Shown piece by piece: positions 26,640 to 40,000 of a stretch of DNA of 64,000 nucleotides (positions are counted from its first letter, which is position 1; each line of letters starts with the position of its first letter). The notes beneath the pieces are model-generated. The model was not told where the DNA came from and searched no databases. It saw only the letters and a program-made list of their open reading frames with translations. The position numbers and the translations under genes were made by a program. Source of the stretch: Rotaria sp. Silwood1 (taxonomy: Eukaryota; Rotifera; Eurotatoria; Philodinida; Philodinidae); assembly GCA_905250075.1 (NCBI GenBank), contig CAJNOP010000020.1:1513399-1577398 (forward strand). Reading direction: 5' to 3'.

Positions 26640-28275
26640 ACTATTGTCAATAGAATATGTACTTAATTTATACGGAGACTGCTAGAATTGTCCAACTGGC
26701 AGATTAATTTATGTTTTTTTGTCTATATCTTAAAAATTAGATAAGCTAAAATCATTTGGTTTTCATCCGATAACAATCTATAGTCTCTAGCATACTAGTA
26801 AAAAAGTTTAGATGAAGCCATTGACCTGTTTAATTTTTATTGACAATAGAATCTTATCATGTCACTTTGTATCCTTTCAAAATTATCCAACGACATTGTT
26901 TTGCAAACTGACGCGCATCTATTCTAAGTTTAAATTAACTTAATAATACATGATTCAATAGAACAAGCTGTGCTCTATGTGAAAAAAGTACTTTCTATTG
27001 TAGCTTTTCTTTTAAATATGAGTTTAATAATAATGTTTCTTTATAGTCTGTATCGGAAACTTTCAATAAAAACGAAACAAAAGACTATTTTTATATGTTG
27101 TTTTGTCCAATTTATTGTTCAATTTAGCATTAGTAACACTAATACAAATCGCACTAGATATTCTAATTCTGTCGATTCATTATTAATTTTGGAAAGTAAT
27201 GTTGTCTGTTCCGTATATGTGTAGGCTAATCACAGACAGATCTTCTTGTACAATCTTATTCATGCATTGAAGGAAGTCTAAAAATACTTGTAATAGCGTG
27301 GAGTTTTAGGGAATCTTTATTCGTACGAATTCTTCTATTTGTTGCTTTATAACTAGCAGGAGTAAGTAGTTTACCGTAGTTCTAGCAATAGAATAAGTGC
27401 AGATTTCGTTAAATACTACATAACCAATTTTTGCACGTCGTGTTTATTTACATAGAGGACAAAATTTAGAACTAACGTACTATTTTAAACTTCATTTGAT
27501 ACATCTTTGTTTGATAGGATACATATCGAGTTTACTGCTGGAATTACGTTGAACTTTTTACTTCTGCTATTTATAACGTAACAAAGCTATAGAACTTAAG
27601 TGATACAACCGGTTTTGACTTCAAATGTTACCATATTTTATGAATAAAGATTCGCTACAAATACATGCCCTTAAAACAATTTTTTGTACCTCCTTCAATA
27701 CATAAATAAGATCGTACAAGAAAGTCTACTTGTGATTTATCTGTACATAGGAAATGGTCAACATAATTTTCCAACATGAACTATCAATAAAAGTAGAATA
27801 TTTCAGATGTTAATACTATGTTCAACAATAAATTAGTTAAACATTATATGAGAAAAGTCTTTCATCGCTTTATTATTAAAAAATTCCGATGTAAACTAAA
27901 AAACCATTATTTTTAAACCCATACTCAATGGAAGACTACAACAAAATGTACTCCATACGTAGAGTACAAGTTGTTTCATTGAATCATATATCGTAAAGAT
28001 AATTTATACTTAGAATAGATGTGTACCAGTTGGCAAAATAAGGGTTTGGATAATTTGGGACATATGAAAAACAACATACTTTTATTGTATCGTCAACAAA
28101 CATTAAATAGGTCAATTGTTTGACTTAGATTCTTTTCCTAGTATACGAGATATTATGGATTGTAATCTGATGAAAACCAGATGGTTCTATCTCATCTAGG
28201 TTTTAAGATATACAAAATAAAAATAATCTACTGTTTGGATAATTTTGATAGTTAGTATATGTTCGATTCGAATAA
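26640..28275. repeat. 1.6 kb imperfect palindrome
   Basis: The left half (about 26640-27395) aligns over nearly its whole length with the reverse complement of the right half (about 27525-28275), leaving a centre of about 130 bases. Blocks shared in order include TATATCTTAAAA, GGTTTTCATC, ATTGACCT.TTTAAT, AAATTATCCAA, CATCTATTCTAAGT, ATGATTCAAT, AATTTATTGTT, TTCTTGTAC.ATCTTATT.ATG, ATTGAAGGA and GAATCTTTATTC. Arm identity is well below perfect, so a stable cruciform is unlikely today, but descent from a long inverted duplication or a foldback transposon is clear. No protein-coding content. Confidence 0.75.
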
Positions 28276-28691
28276 AAAGATTTTTCGATTATCAATTTTA
28301 CGACGTGTGTCAAATTACATATATTAAGAATTTTGAAAAAAACTTTGATAAATTCTTTCATTCGTCAAAAGTTATTAGTTAGAAATTCTGAAAGATAGAT
28401 TAATATTCAAGTAGTCGTAAAAGTTTTATTCTATTTTTATACCAACAAAAATAAAATATTAGACAAAAGTTGCTAAAGAATATAAATAAAATGTTATACT
28501 CTATTGTACCTACTGTTAATGAAATACATCAGGTAACTTGCAAGAGTACGAATCAATTTTCTTTTAAATAGGAACTTGTGTTGATATGATAAGTTCTATT
28601 TTTAGTATTTTAACTGTAATTAATATTAATTGATTGTTCCTATACTAACAAAAACTAAAAGTATTTAGTAGTTATTTTCTATTTTTATGTT

Positions 28692-28715
28692 GTATATATA
28701 TATATATATATATAT
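28692..28715. repeat. (TA)n microsatellite
   Basis: Uninterrupted alternating TA tract about 70 bases before the possible small gene at 28787. Confidence 0.9.
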
Positions 28716-28786
28716 TGTATTCTGTTCCTTTAACGAAATACATACGACATATTTTTGATTGTTTCAACATTGATTGAAAGTAAAAA

Positions 28787-28933
28787 ATGTCGACAACTGA
28801 AGAGAAATCTGTTGAGAATATTTTCTCATTTAGAAAATTAAAAAAACCTCGAGCAGATAAATTCGAATCAAATGTTTATTATATTAAAAAAAGAAAGAAT
28901 GAAACACAAGCAAAATCTACTTTGAAATATTAA
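28787..28933 (+). CDS. Possible 48-residue basic protein
   Basis: Short open frame from ATG (28787) to TAA (28933), rich in Lys/Arg and Glu, starting MSTTEEKSVENIFSFRKL. In its favour: the codon use resembles the confident genes nearby, the ATG has A at -3, a TATATA tract lies upstream, and an AATAAA signal follows at about 28990. Against it: the length is near what chance allows and I recognise no family. It could also be one exon of something larger. Confidence 0.25.
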   Translation: MSTTEEKSVENIFSFRKLKKPRADKFESNVYYIKKRKNETQAKSTLKY

Positions 28934-30209
28934 TATATCAATCTTAGATAATGTTCTTATTGTACACTCATATATGTTTTTTTATCTTATAATAAAAGAC
29001 AAGCTGTTGAGAGAGATCCAATGATGTAATAAAATAATTATTATATTGATTATACAACATGTTTATTTAATTTGACAATGCTCTTGATAGTTTATTTTTC
29101 TGCTTCGATGAACCAGAAGATGATTGCATTTTGTACATGTTTTTCTTCTGCTTTTATAAAATTGATTGAATTGTAAATATTTGTGTGATTTCAATAAATA
29201 CAAGAATTTATTCTATTATAATAATTTGCAATTAGGGTGTGGATGAGTATGTGTTCTCTTGAATCATACATCCAATAAGCTGATATTGATTATGCAATAA
29301 TGATATTTTCCGAAATAGTCCTTCTGACTTTTACTTTTTATTATCATAGAATTCTTTTTGGGTATTCGTACTTTCAATGAAAGTTGAGGTTACCGTATTT
29401 TTATCTATAGTAACACTCGTTCAAGTATTTTAAAAATTTTTCAGATAAGTTCAAATTTCGATTGACAATTGGAAAAAGAATTACAAAATCTTGCTAAATA
29501 GTCTTTTAACAATTGTACTTACCTTCAGTTTCTTCATGCAAATCAATTGAGCTAAAGGTCATCTAGGACAAGACATTTTATCAAATTTCTGTTTGATAAA
29601 TTTGCACAATGCATCATGCATGTTTTTCTAATGTTACGCTGAACAATCGATATATTACTCATGAACAGTAGGAAAAATCGTTAACCATTTAATATCAGAT
29701 GGAGAAAGTATTAGCAACATGCATATAACTACAAGTACGTCGAATCAAACATTTTTACAGCTGCTAGTTATGAATTCTCTTCTTCAAACTGATTTTACGA
29801 TGCGTAGCAACGTACTCATAATATTCGATTAGTCGTCATCTTGAGCTCTGAATTTTAGTGGAACTATTGTCACACTTATCGTTTATATACTATTACAAAT
29901 TTCATTACTTTTTATCAAATATTATCCATTGATGATTGGATTTCGTAGACTTTAAAAAAGAAATTGTCTCGTTGATGTAATAAAGACATATATGATAATA
30001 TGATTCAAATCTTAAAGATAAAAATATATGTATAACAAAAGATGCTAATTATAAAATTTTTCTCGATTTTTATTATGAAATAAAAATTTCACATTATATA
30101 AACATCGTTTCGAAGATGATAAACTGTTTAATTTTGCTTTCTAAGGCGTACAGAAATTTGATACATATATGTTATTAGTAGAAATAGTTTTGTTTTTTGA
30201 ATAATATAA
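28934..30209. other. Gene-free DNA
   Basis: AT-rich, no supported reading frame or repeat structure noticed. The end nearest 30210 is the 3' region of the minus-strand secreted peptide gene. Confidence 0.4.
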
Positions 30210-30515
30210 TTATACTTTGAGGCATTGGCTTATTTGACCAGATCGATGTTGACATAAATTTGGAAAACAACAAGAACGACGTAACAAGCCACAAGGTTCA
30301 CATGGTGAAAATTTTCGACGAACATTTTCGATCTTTTCATCATTATCATCATCTTCTGAATTATTAAATGGAGCATTTTCTTCTTCTTCGTCGTCGTCTT
30401 CTATTTGACGAATTTTCATTCGAAATGATTCCTCATCATTGTCATATATTGCTTCGGAGTAGACAACCAAAACGAGAGTCATGAATAGCATACATAGCAT
30501 CATGGAGTTTTTCAT
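30210..30515 (-). CDS. Small secreted cysteine-knot-like peptide precursor
   Basis: Encodes 101 residues when started at the ATG at 30515, which gives a clean signal peptide (MKNSMMLCMLFMTLVLVV, cleavage about residue 22). An upstream in-frame ATG at 30563 would bury the signal and is less likely. A strongly acidic propeptide follows (runs of Asp/Glu, about residues 24-66), then a basic site (VRRK, about 66-69), then a short mature-like region with six cysteines at 72, 75, 82, 83, 88 and 98. The C-C-CC-C-C order is that of inhibitor-cystine-knot peptides. Such folds occur in neuropeptides, defence peptides and venom-type peptides; the sequence does not say which. Single exon, isolated, with a TATATATATA tract at about 30575. 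No close family recognised. Confidence 0.6.
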   Translation of the reverse strand: MKNSMMLCMLFMTLVLVVYSEAIYDNDEESFRMKIRQIEDDDEEEENAPFNNSEDDDNDEKIENVRRKFSPCEPCGLLRRSCCFPNLCQHRSGQISQCLKV

Positions 30516-33500
30516 CCTTACAAACAACAAAGATATCAATAGAATAATTCTTTTGCGACACACATATGCATCTATATATATATGTATGCATATGACATTA
30601 CATTAATTAGATAGGCTATACCAGTTGATACTATTTCAATAGAAACGATTGCATATTAAAGATTACCTTTAGGTATTTAAACTTGATAAACATATTCATG
30701 CAAAAACATATTATGAGATGAAAAGAATTTGTCAATACGAAAGATTTCCTTTGAATAACAAGTACTCTTATGATTAAAGTATAAAACAACATAACAATTA
30801 TTATAAGACGCATGCATTTAGAAAACTTTACACTCATCTATGCAGCCATATTTAGTAATCGAACGATGTTGATATTAGATTGGCTGATAAATATGTTGAT
30901 CATCTTAGAACTCAAAATATTTTGAGCCAACTTTTAATATCCTTTTTCTTTTAGAACAAATTTATTGATTTTTTGCCATGTGTTAGAATACTGTTATAAA
31001 ATGTTTTGTACATATTAGTCGCGAAAATATAGTAAATCTCTTGATAAAGAAAGTGTAAATAATTGTACAATAAATAATATGTGTTAGATGAATAAACATA
31101 ATTAGAAAAAAAAAAATGCATTGGCATGTGCAAGTTTAATAGAAATCTATAAATGTTCAAACAAGAGTAAAGCGTAGACATATTCAATCTAACTTTTTAT
31201 TGATATTAAGGAATTTTCTTAAATATATATGATGAGATTTTGGAGATCATTTATAAGTTTTTGTTATAAGATTAAAGAATAATTTTCTTTTGATAGGTTT
31301 GAATGAACGAATAGTTATTTTCAAATGAATGGTAAGTGTTATTTAAGGACTACTAGCAATGTTAAAAATTTATCAATTCAGAAGAAACTTAAATCAAAAC
31401 AGAATGCTACAATATAATATCTTTCGAATGTGTAAAACAAGAAAAACAATCAATTATCATTACCAAATGTATTAAATATTCTCTTTATTAGTGTGATATT
31501 GTAGAGGCAAGCAATTTTCATCATATTTATTCATCCTAATGTTATCGATAGTCAAATTTTGGCCATGTAAAACTGTTAGAATAGTTTTGGAACGATGGAT
31601 CGACAAACCTAATGTTGGATTTCGATTGAAATAATGTGCTATGAAAATATATATATCTGAAAAAGAGTCAATGTGTAAGATCGACTTTAATTAGTTTCAT
31701 CACTTTCATTAGAAGATGTATGTTAAATATGATGATAAAAAATGATATTCAAAGTCAATTATGTAAATCAACTTCCATATATCATACAGATGTATCTGGT
31801 CGATTTGAAAAAAAATTCATTGTTAAGATGAATGAATATCAAATAAATGTTTTAAAATAAAGGAACACAATTGAATAAGTTTGTAGCTTTTGTTCTTTGA
31901 AATACACGTTAAACAAATAATTATATTTAAAAAATTGATTGTATTTAATTCTATGGAAAAAAAATTTGATATTTAGAAGATGATATGTCAGAATTGATTT
32001 ACAAATAATTGCAAAATTATAGATTGAAGACCAATTTAGTATAGTTGTTTCATGGAAAAACAGAGAAAAGCATATCATCTACATTCATCAAAATAAACCT
32101 ACATGAAGATCAATATAGCTCATTTGGATTAGCATATGAAATTCTCTGTCTAATATGAGAAGTTCAGCGAATAAATCAGTTTGACAACTGCACTGTAGAT
32201 TTTTTAAAGCATATCATACTATTGTCGAACACCTTGTAGAATACTGGTGAGTAAATTAACTCAAGATTTTTGATAGTGTTGAGTAGTAACCAAGTTGAAA
32301 ACATATTTACATCGCTTAGCGGCATATATGATTGTTAATATCCATTTTGATTTTGGATAAAAACAAAAATATAATCGAAAAATAATCTTACATTGAACAT
32401 ATTTACCTAAGTAAGGTAATTCATACATAGAATGCAATCAAAATTTGAGCATAATGAAAATAGATACAATCAATTTTAATGAAGTAACTCGATCCATTGC
32501 TTTGTGTCTAAATTTTGAAATCTAGTATAAAACTTTTAGTGTCATTAATAGCATCACAAGAGAAACATGATCTTAATTCTTTTTTTTTTGTCGTAATTGT
32601 ATTAAATCATGGCATATATTTCAGAGAATAAATGTCTATCTAAACATAATTCTAGGTTTGTCTATTGATGAATAGTTTTATTTGACTCTACGCTGTACAA
32701 CAGAAGTAATAAACGGTACTTCTATCGATAAATTAAATCTGATACAGATTTCTTGTTTTTTTTTCATCAATTTGTGTAGAATTGAAAGGTAAATTCTCTC
32801 AAGACATTCGGTTGTGATATCAAAGAAAAAAAAACATATAGTTTCATTTATTTTATATTTATTGATTAAAATAATGTCTTATCAATGTAAGTTTATTAGT
32901 GATGAGAGATATCAATTTACAGAATATGATATCTTACTTTTTCTTTTTAACCTTGTCATATTCATTGTCAAATCTCATATCTTATACATCATCGCTACAT
33001 GAAAAATACAACTGGTGAGTGATAGAATACGCAAAACGCATGTTTATATCATTTTTTAGTTGTTGTTTGTAAATTATTATCAAGAATAAAAGTAGTTGAT
33101 ATTCATTTCGAGGACTTAAAGTATTTTGACCAGCTTTTAAATTAAAGCGTTCAAAGATTATTGTTTGTTATTTTCCTCAAGCAAATATTTGCTTGGAGCA
33201 AAGTCTATTTTTACTCATTTCTTTGTTTCATGCATTTATGCGCCTAAATATTGTATTCATACAATTCATGCATCAATAATGTTGGATGTTTTCTATCACA
33301 TTAAATATAAATGACTATTAGACCTTGATTTTTCTGATTGTATTGACAATATATTTTTTAACCTTCACTATAAGAAAAAATAATCATCAAAATAAAAACA
33401 TATAATTTCTCGTAAATTATAACATTTCTAACTAGCACGATATTTATTTTCTTTAGTCAATAGACAAGCAACAAGAAGCCACATACTGTTCTAACAGATA

Positions 33501-34043
33501 TGAAAAAAGAGAAAAGCCTTAGCATCACACACACACACATAGACAGACGTAAACATTATATTAAGAAATTGAACAAAACAAACATGCTATACTATGTAAA
33601 AAATAAAATAAGAAGAAATATTGCTAAGCAATGATCGTCTTTGTCTTTCTCTTATATAGTTCAAACTGAATTAAATTGATAAATAAAAATAATTGAAATT
33701 AGAGATAAAATCCATATAATTGCGTTTGAATATGTATTTTTCATAATTGCACCTAGAAAAGAAAAACATTGTATAATTTATTTATTTCAAAAACAAAAAT
33801 TTATAAAGATTTAAATTAACTCAAAAGGAAAGAAGAATCGAATCGATATTGATTTGTTTGCCCCTTTTTTTTTTCATGCATAGAATTCATTATATATTCA
33901 TACCACTCTCGATCAATACATTATCACTACTAGTTGATTTTTCAATGAAATTGATAGATTCGTCTATATTGATGATGAGATTTATAAAATTATTTAAAAC
34001 AAACAAAAATTCTAGAAGAGAAAAAAAGAAAATCATTCAAATA
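30516..34043. other. Gene-free, hairpin-containing DNA
   Basis: No supported gene. The stretch 31490-32780 shows weak inverted similarity (separate entry). A frame beyond the stop at 34044 could extend the next gene through a 37-base intron (34012-34048), but that is shorter than the other introns here. Confidence 0.4.
31490..32780. repeat. Weak inverted repeat
   Basis: The sequence around 31550-31660 resembles the reverse complement of about 32600-32730. Shared pieces are TTATCGATAG, GACAAACCTA and GAAA(A/T)ATAT at similar spacing. The inner part does not align well by eye. A relative of the clearer palindromes elsewhere in the window is plausible but not certain. Confidence 0.35.
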
Positions 34044-37000
34044 CTAACCTGATGTTTTAAATGGATAAAGTATTTGATTAAGAATTGACATTTGTTTTCC
34101 ACTTAATGCACTAAGTAAACCAGTTGGTATACTTTTAATTTGTTCAATATTTAAATTTTGTAATTGATCATTAGTAAATGATTTAAAAACTTCTTTTGGT
34201 AAACTTGATAATGCTTGTTTAGGAAAAAAATTAAATAATTCTGGTGTTAATGAACCAAGATCAGTTGATTTTAAACCAGCTTTACAAAAAAAAAACAAAA
34301 GAAAAGAATAAAAATCAAATGTTTGTTTTTTTTTTTCTTTTTCTATATATCAATTCTTACCAGCAATTGTACCCAATGAACCAAAAATATCTGGTCGAAA
34401 TAGATCATTTTGATATGCATTTTTAACAATATCAAACATTGTTGATGCATAATTAACACCTCCTTCCGTTGGACATTTAATATTCGCCAAAATAGTAAGA
34501 TAAGATCTATATAATGAGAATATAAAAATACAATTTATTTTTGTCTCAATGAATATAATTTAATTTTACTTGATTTGTTCTGATGGTATAAGACGAAGAA
34601 TATGTTCATCAATAGTACATAAAATTTTTCCAGCATTTTCAATAATTGATGGTGTTAAACGTTGTTCTTTACCAAGTGTAAGTTGTGATAAAGATTTTAA
34701 CTAGAAATATAAATAAATAAAAATTTTCAATTATTTTTTTTTTTTTGTATAAAAGAAAAATTTTTCTACTTGATCTCCTGTCCAACCATCAAGATTACCA
34801 ATAGCTGAAAGAAAATTTCCATCATGAAAATGTTCATTTCGTAATTGTGATAATTCACTTGAAGTAAAACCAGGTAAAATTGAATTTAATTTATATAATT
34901 CTGATTGACCTAATGATTGAATATGTCGACCTTGACTTTGTAATGCCTAACAAAATAGAAATGAAAAAAAAAAAAAACATTTTTGTTTTTTGAAATAATT
35001 TTATTTAAACTTGAAGATATTTTTGAGCAATTCTTTGACGTTTATCTGATTCATAATCATTGACTGAACCAAATGTATCAACACATTGATATACAGTATT
35101 ATCAGGAATTGATGATATTTCATCAGTTGAAAGAGCAGATATTGTTGAACCCATTTGTCTTAATTCTCGACAAGTTATATTATTATGTTCTAAATTAATT
35201 ATGAAAATTTATTTTCAAAAATTTCATTTTGAAAATTTATATACTTTGATGTGTTTGACGACGTTCACGACGATTATTATTTGATGAATGTTGATCAAGA
35301 AATGCATTGGCTAATGTACGTTTTATACCTTGTTGTGCTTTATTTAAAAATTCATCTTGATCTGTTATTGTACATTTTTCATCACGATTTTGAATTTTAT
35401 CAAGTGATTTTGAAAGATAATTTGCTCGTTGAGATAATACAGCCTAAAATTATTCATTCGTCATTTAAAATGATGCATTAAATCTCCAAAATAAAACAAA
35501 ATACTCAATTTTTAAGAAATTAGTTCTACTAGTACAAACTTATCTATTAATAAATGAACAATAGTTATATTAGTATTGTTTGCAACGGAACAGAATACAT
35601 CGTGTGTAGAGATATCCGGAAATATGATAAAAAAATTTACCGAGACCGGAACTATGGAAAAGAAAACTAGCTAAGATCGAAACAATGAGAAAAAAAAGTT
35701 ATTTCAATCAGAACTCAAGACTATAGTTGAATATTCTAAATGAATTATCTTATAAATTAACAAACAAAACATAGATCAAGAGAGATAACTCAAAAATATT
35801 GTAAGTCGTCGATTAAATAAATCAAAAAAAAAAGAAAAAACAAACAAATATTGAAGAATGTTTTTAAGTTGTAATACGAATGAACACCAGAATATTTTTC
35901 TCTAGACCAGAAACAAAACTAATAGAAAAGAAATTATTGGAATCAAAAAAATTTAGTTCCGCACATCTCTAATCATATGTGAATATGATCTAAATTCATG
36001 ATTGAGAAACAAAATCTTTCCTTTAGCAAAAACTTCCTGTGGAAATTCAATATTTCATGCATTATATATGCAATCATCTTATTATAGATTTATTATTTGC
36101 TATTATCTAATGTTCTCAAGGTTATCAAAACAGATTTTTTTTCTTTTTCTATTAAATTTTTTTTTCTTTCATTTTCATATTTAAACCTACTTTTGGAGCA
36201 GCTATAGTCATTGGTAAATAAATAGCTAATTCTCCAATAAGATCAAGATATAAAGCTTTAAGATTATCATCAACTTCACCAAGTGCATCATTAAGTCTAG
36301 CACCAAGTGCTTGTGCTTCAGCTTTTGATGGTTGAAAACAAGCTGATTTAAAAAAATTAATTTTATTTATTAATGCATCTGTTGTTATACGACGAATATC
36401 ACTTGCACGTAAACTTGTTGCTAGAAATGATCCTAATTGAGATAATTTAAAATTATCGATATCACCTGTTGCTGAACCCTGAATAAGAAAAAAAAAAATA
36501 TCAAATAAAAAACAAAAAACATATTTAAATAAAAAAAAAAAACTTTACATAATATTTTAAAGCATAATCAGCTAAACGAAATCGATTTTCATCAACAAAT
36601 GAACAACAAGTTGGTTCACGAATTGAACCAATTGCATTCCAAAATCGATCAGCTTCATCATGATTCAAATGATTAATAGCATCAAGTTCATCATTTGTCA
36701 TTGTTGAAAATAATTGTGGATTAAGATCATCAACAAGATTATCTTCACGAAAAAGACCTTTTATATAACCATCAACTTTTTGTGTTGCTTCACTTGTTTG
36801 AAGACCACGACGTAATAAATTACCAAATGCATAACGCTAAAAAATTTAAAATGAAATTTCGTTTTTTTTTTTTTTTTTCTTATTTACTGTATTTGATTGC
36901 ATTTGATTATCAATATTTCTATTTTTTGAACTACCAAATACTTGTTGTACAGCTTGAAGTGATTCTTCAGGTTTGATTTTTTCAATATCATTTTTTGTTA

Positions 37001-40000
37001 AACCATTTATAAAATTACTTATCATTCCTAAATTACCAAGACTACCATCAAATTTTTTATCAATACCTAAACGATTTGTTATAGCAGCTGAAGCCTAAAT
37101 AATTTCAAATAAAATAGCTTATATTTTATTTTTTTTTTTGTCTCTAATTTTAAATTAAAATTTACTTGAGCTGGTGTAAAACGAATTAAACGAAGTACAT
37201 CTGGTGTTAATTTTAAAAGATTCATTAAAGTTTCTGATTTAATAAATTTTTTTGCATAATCTGATTCTAATAATTGACGATATTTTGCAAGATTTGGTTC
37301 AGTTGCATACTTAAATAAGAAAATATCAAAGATAAAAATAAGAAATTTTTTTCAATCTAATATATTCATATTTTATTTTTTCTTTACTTGATCAATAAGA
37401 AGACGAATTTTACTTGGTACAAGTTTTCGAATAAATGATGGTGATGTATTATTAAATAATGGTGGTAAATCACCACGACCACGTGTTAATATTTGTTTAA
37501 GTATAGTATTATCAATACCAGGTATTAAATTACCTAATTTACCAAGTATACCTTTACCCCAAAGATTTTGAGTTGATCGTGGAATTTTATTTATAATTGT
37601 TCTTGCCTAAAAATTAATGAAAATTTTCTTAATAAAATAAAAAATATATATGAAATTTTACTTCATTTGGTGTAAGATCTTGGGCACCAATTTTTTCTAA
37701 AGTTTTTTCATCACGACCCAATTCAGCCATAAGTTCATCACTTAAATCACTTATTTCATCAGGTCGATAAATTGAACCAAATGCATCTATATAAGAAACA
37801 AAAAAAAACATGACTTTTTAATTTGATCTTTTTTGTTTTTACATTTAAATTTTACCTGATACGTCACGTAATTTATTTACTGTAACACCACGTTCAAGAC
37901 CATATTCTTTTTTAACTTCATTAGTTAAACGTTCACAACTCTTTTTGTTTTAAATAAAATCATAGATATGCATTGAATTTTATTGTGATTATCTTTTTTT
38001 TTTTCTTACTTCTGGATTTGGATGACTTTTTAATAATTCTTTTAAATCTTGACGATTACTAAATAAATCACTTAAGTCACAACCACTATAACATTCTTGC
38101 CATCGTTGAACCAATCTTTAAAAAGAAAAAATTAAACATTGGAAAAAAACCAGTTTTCTTATTTAAATAATCATCTTATTTTGATTTCTTCTTACGGTAG
38201 ATTTGGTCTCAAATCACGATTAGTAGTTCGTTTTGCTTCTAATGTTCGATTAATTAATGCAAGAGCTGTTGTACATGATTGATCTTCTCGAAGACTTGAA
38301 CGTTCAAGTAAAGGACTCTTTAGATAGAAAAACACAAAAAAACAAACAAACAAACAATTATTGAAATAAATCAATGAAGAATATTTTACAATTTTATCTC
38401 CAACAGCATTAATAATTTGTCTTGTAGATAAACTTGGCATCATACGTGCAATCATATCCAATGTACTTGGCTCTTCAGCTGTTAAACGTAGTGGACTATT
38501 GCTTTGTACTATTTTACCTGCTGTATCTGTTAATGATCGATAGACTTTATTTGAGATAGCATCACGTTGTAATGGACTAAGTAAATTGAGAAATGTTGCA
38601 CTGAAATACAAACAAAAAAAAAAAGAATTTTTTTTTTTAATGAAAAATTAGATTTTGTTTTTATCTAAATAATACAAACACATTACGAATAACACTATTG
38701 TCATTAAAAATTGGATTTTTAAGAAGAAAATCTAATGGAAGATAACGAAGAAATGATGCACCTAATTTTTGTGTTATTAATTGTTGAAAATTATTTGGAT
38801 TAAGTTTATTTTTAATTTTATCAATATAATTTTGAACAAGAATAGATTTTTGTCCATCACTAAAATCCTAGAATAATCAAATAATAATAATAATAATACA
38901 AGAAAATTTATATTTTTTATTTTAAAATTTTTACTAGTCGATTTGAATTAACATCGAGTACTTTTGAAACTGTTTCTTCATCTGAATATGATAAAAGATT
39001 ATTTAAATTTGCATCAGCTAAATTTTGAGCTGGAACTAGACGTAATTCTTGTGATAAATCAATTAATTTTAATATTGATTTCCATACTGAATCCTGTCAT
39101 TAAAAAGAAAGAAAAAAAAAGACATATTACGTAATCCTGTTTTTCTTTCTTCTATTCAAAATCTGTACGATAATTGAAATCATTATGAACAAAATTCACA
39201 CACGATAAAGGTATTTTCTAAGTGAAGCATGTTTTTTGAAGAATAGAAAAAAAGAAAGAAAGTGAGAATTAGTTTTTGAAAGTAAATTTTAACTGAACAG
39301 TTGTATTAGCAATAATTCGATTTTGCTTCATTTCCTGATCAGCAACTTCCGAAATTTTTCTATAAAGCTCGTTATACATCTCAGTAAGAAGCGCAGGGCA
39401 TTATGCTAAAAATAGTTACGTAGATAAAAATGTAGGTGAGAGCAACACTTGAGGGCGGAAGATCGCATGAAGATGCAGACTGACACTTCAAAATAATATT
39501 TTTCTTTTGATAAAGTTTAAATTTATAATATGCTGTCAATAGGTTAATCTAGATAAATCCCATAAATCACGATAGACTCTCATCTTGCAATAATCAGAGA
39601 TATCTGGAGAAGGGTAAGGAATGATTTATATACAATTTTGAAAAAGTTTTTTGTGTTTAGTGAAGTTTCAGCATTTTATTGTTTACTAAAATAACTACCC
39701 CACCCTTTCCCTCCCCTCAAAATCTGGTTAACTTTGCAAAATAAATTTCCAATTATCCTCTTGAGTCATCGACATCCTCTTACCAATCTTGGAGACCTTG
39801 AAATACTCTTGGAAATGATCAAACTTTTCTTTGATTTACTCTACATAAAACTTTTAGTGGCTTCATATTCAAATTTAATTTGATATTGTATAAAGAAAGT
39901 TGAAGATCAACCATCATGGTCATTAGTATAACATTGACATTATCAATTCTATGATGTCAAGTGTTAATATATTCTTCAGAGGTCAATATCATCATCTGCA

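Noticed and set aside
34012-34048. A 37-base intron that would extend the helical-repeat protein beyond its stop
   Set aside because: Donor and acceptor dinucleotides exist and the next frame is open, but the intron would be shorter than all others in the window and the added residues show no repeat or anchor pattern.
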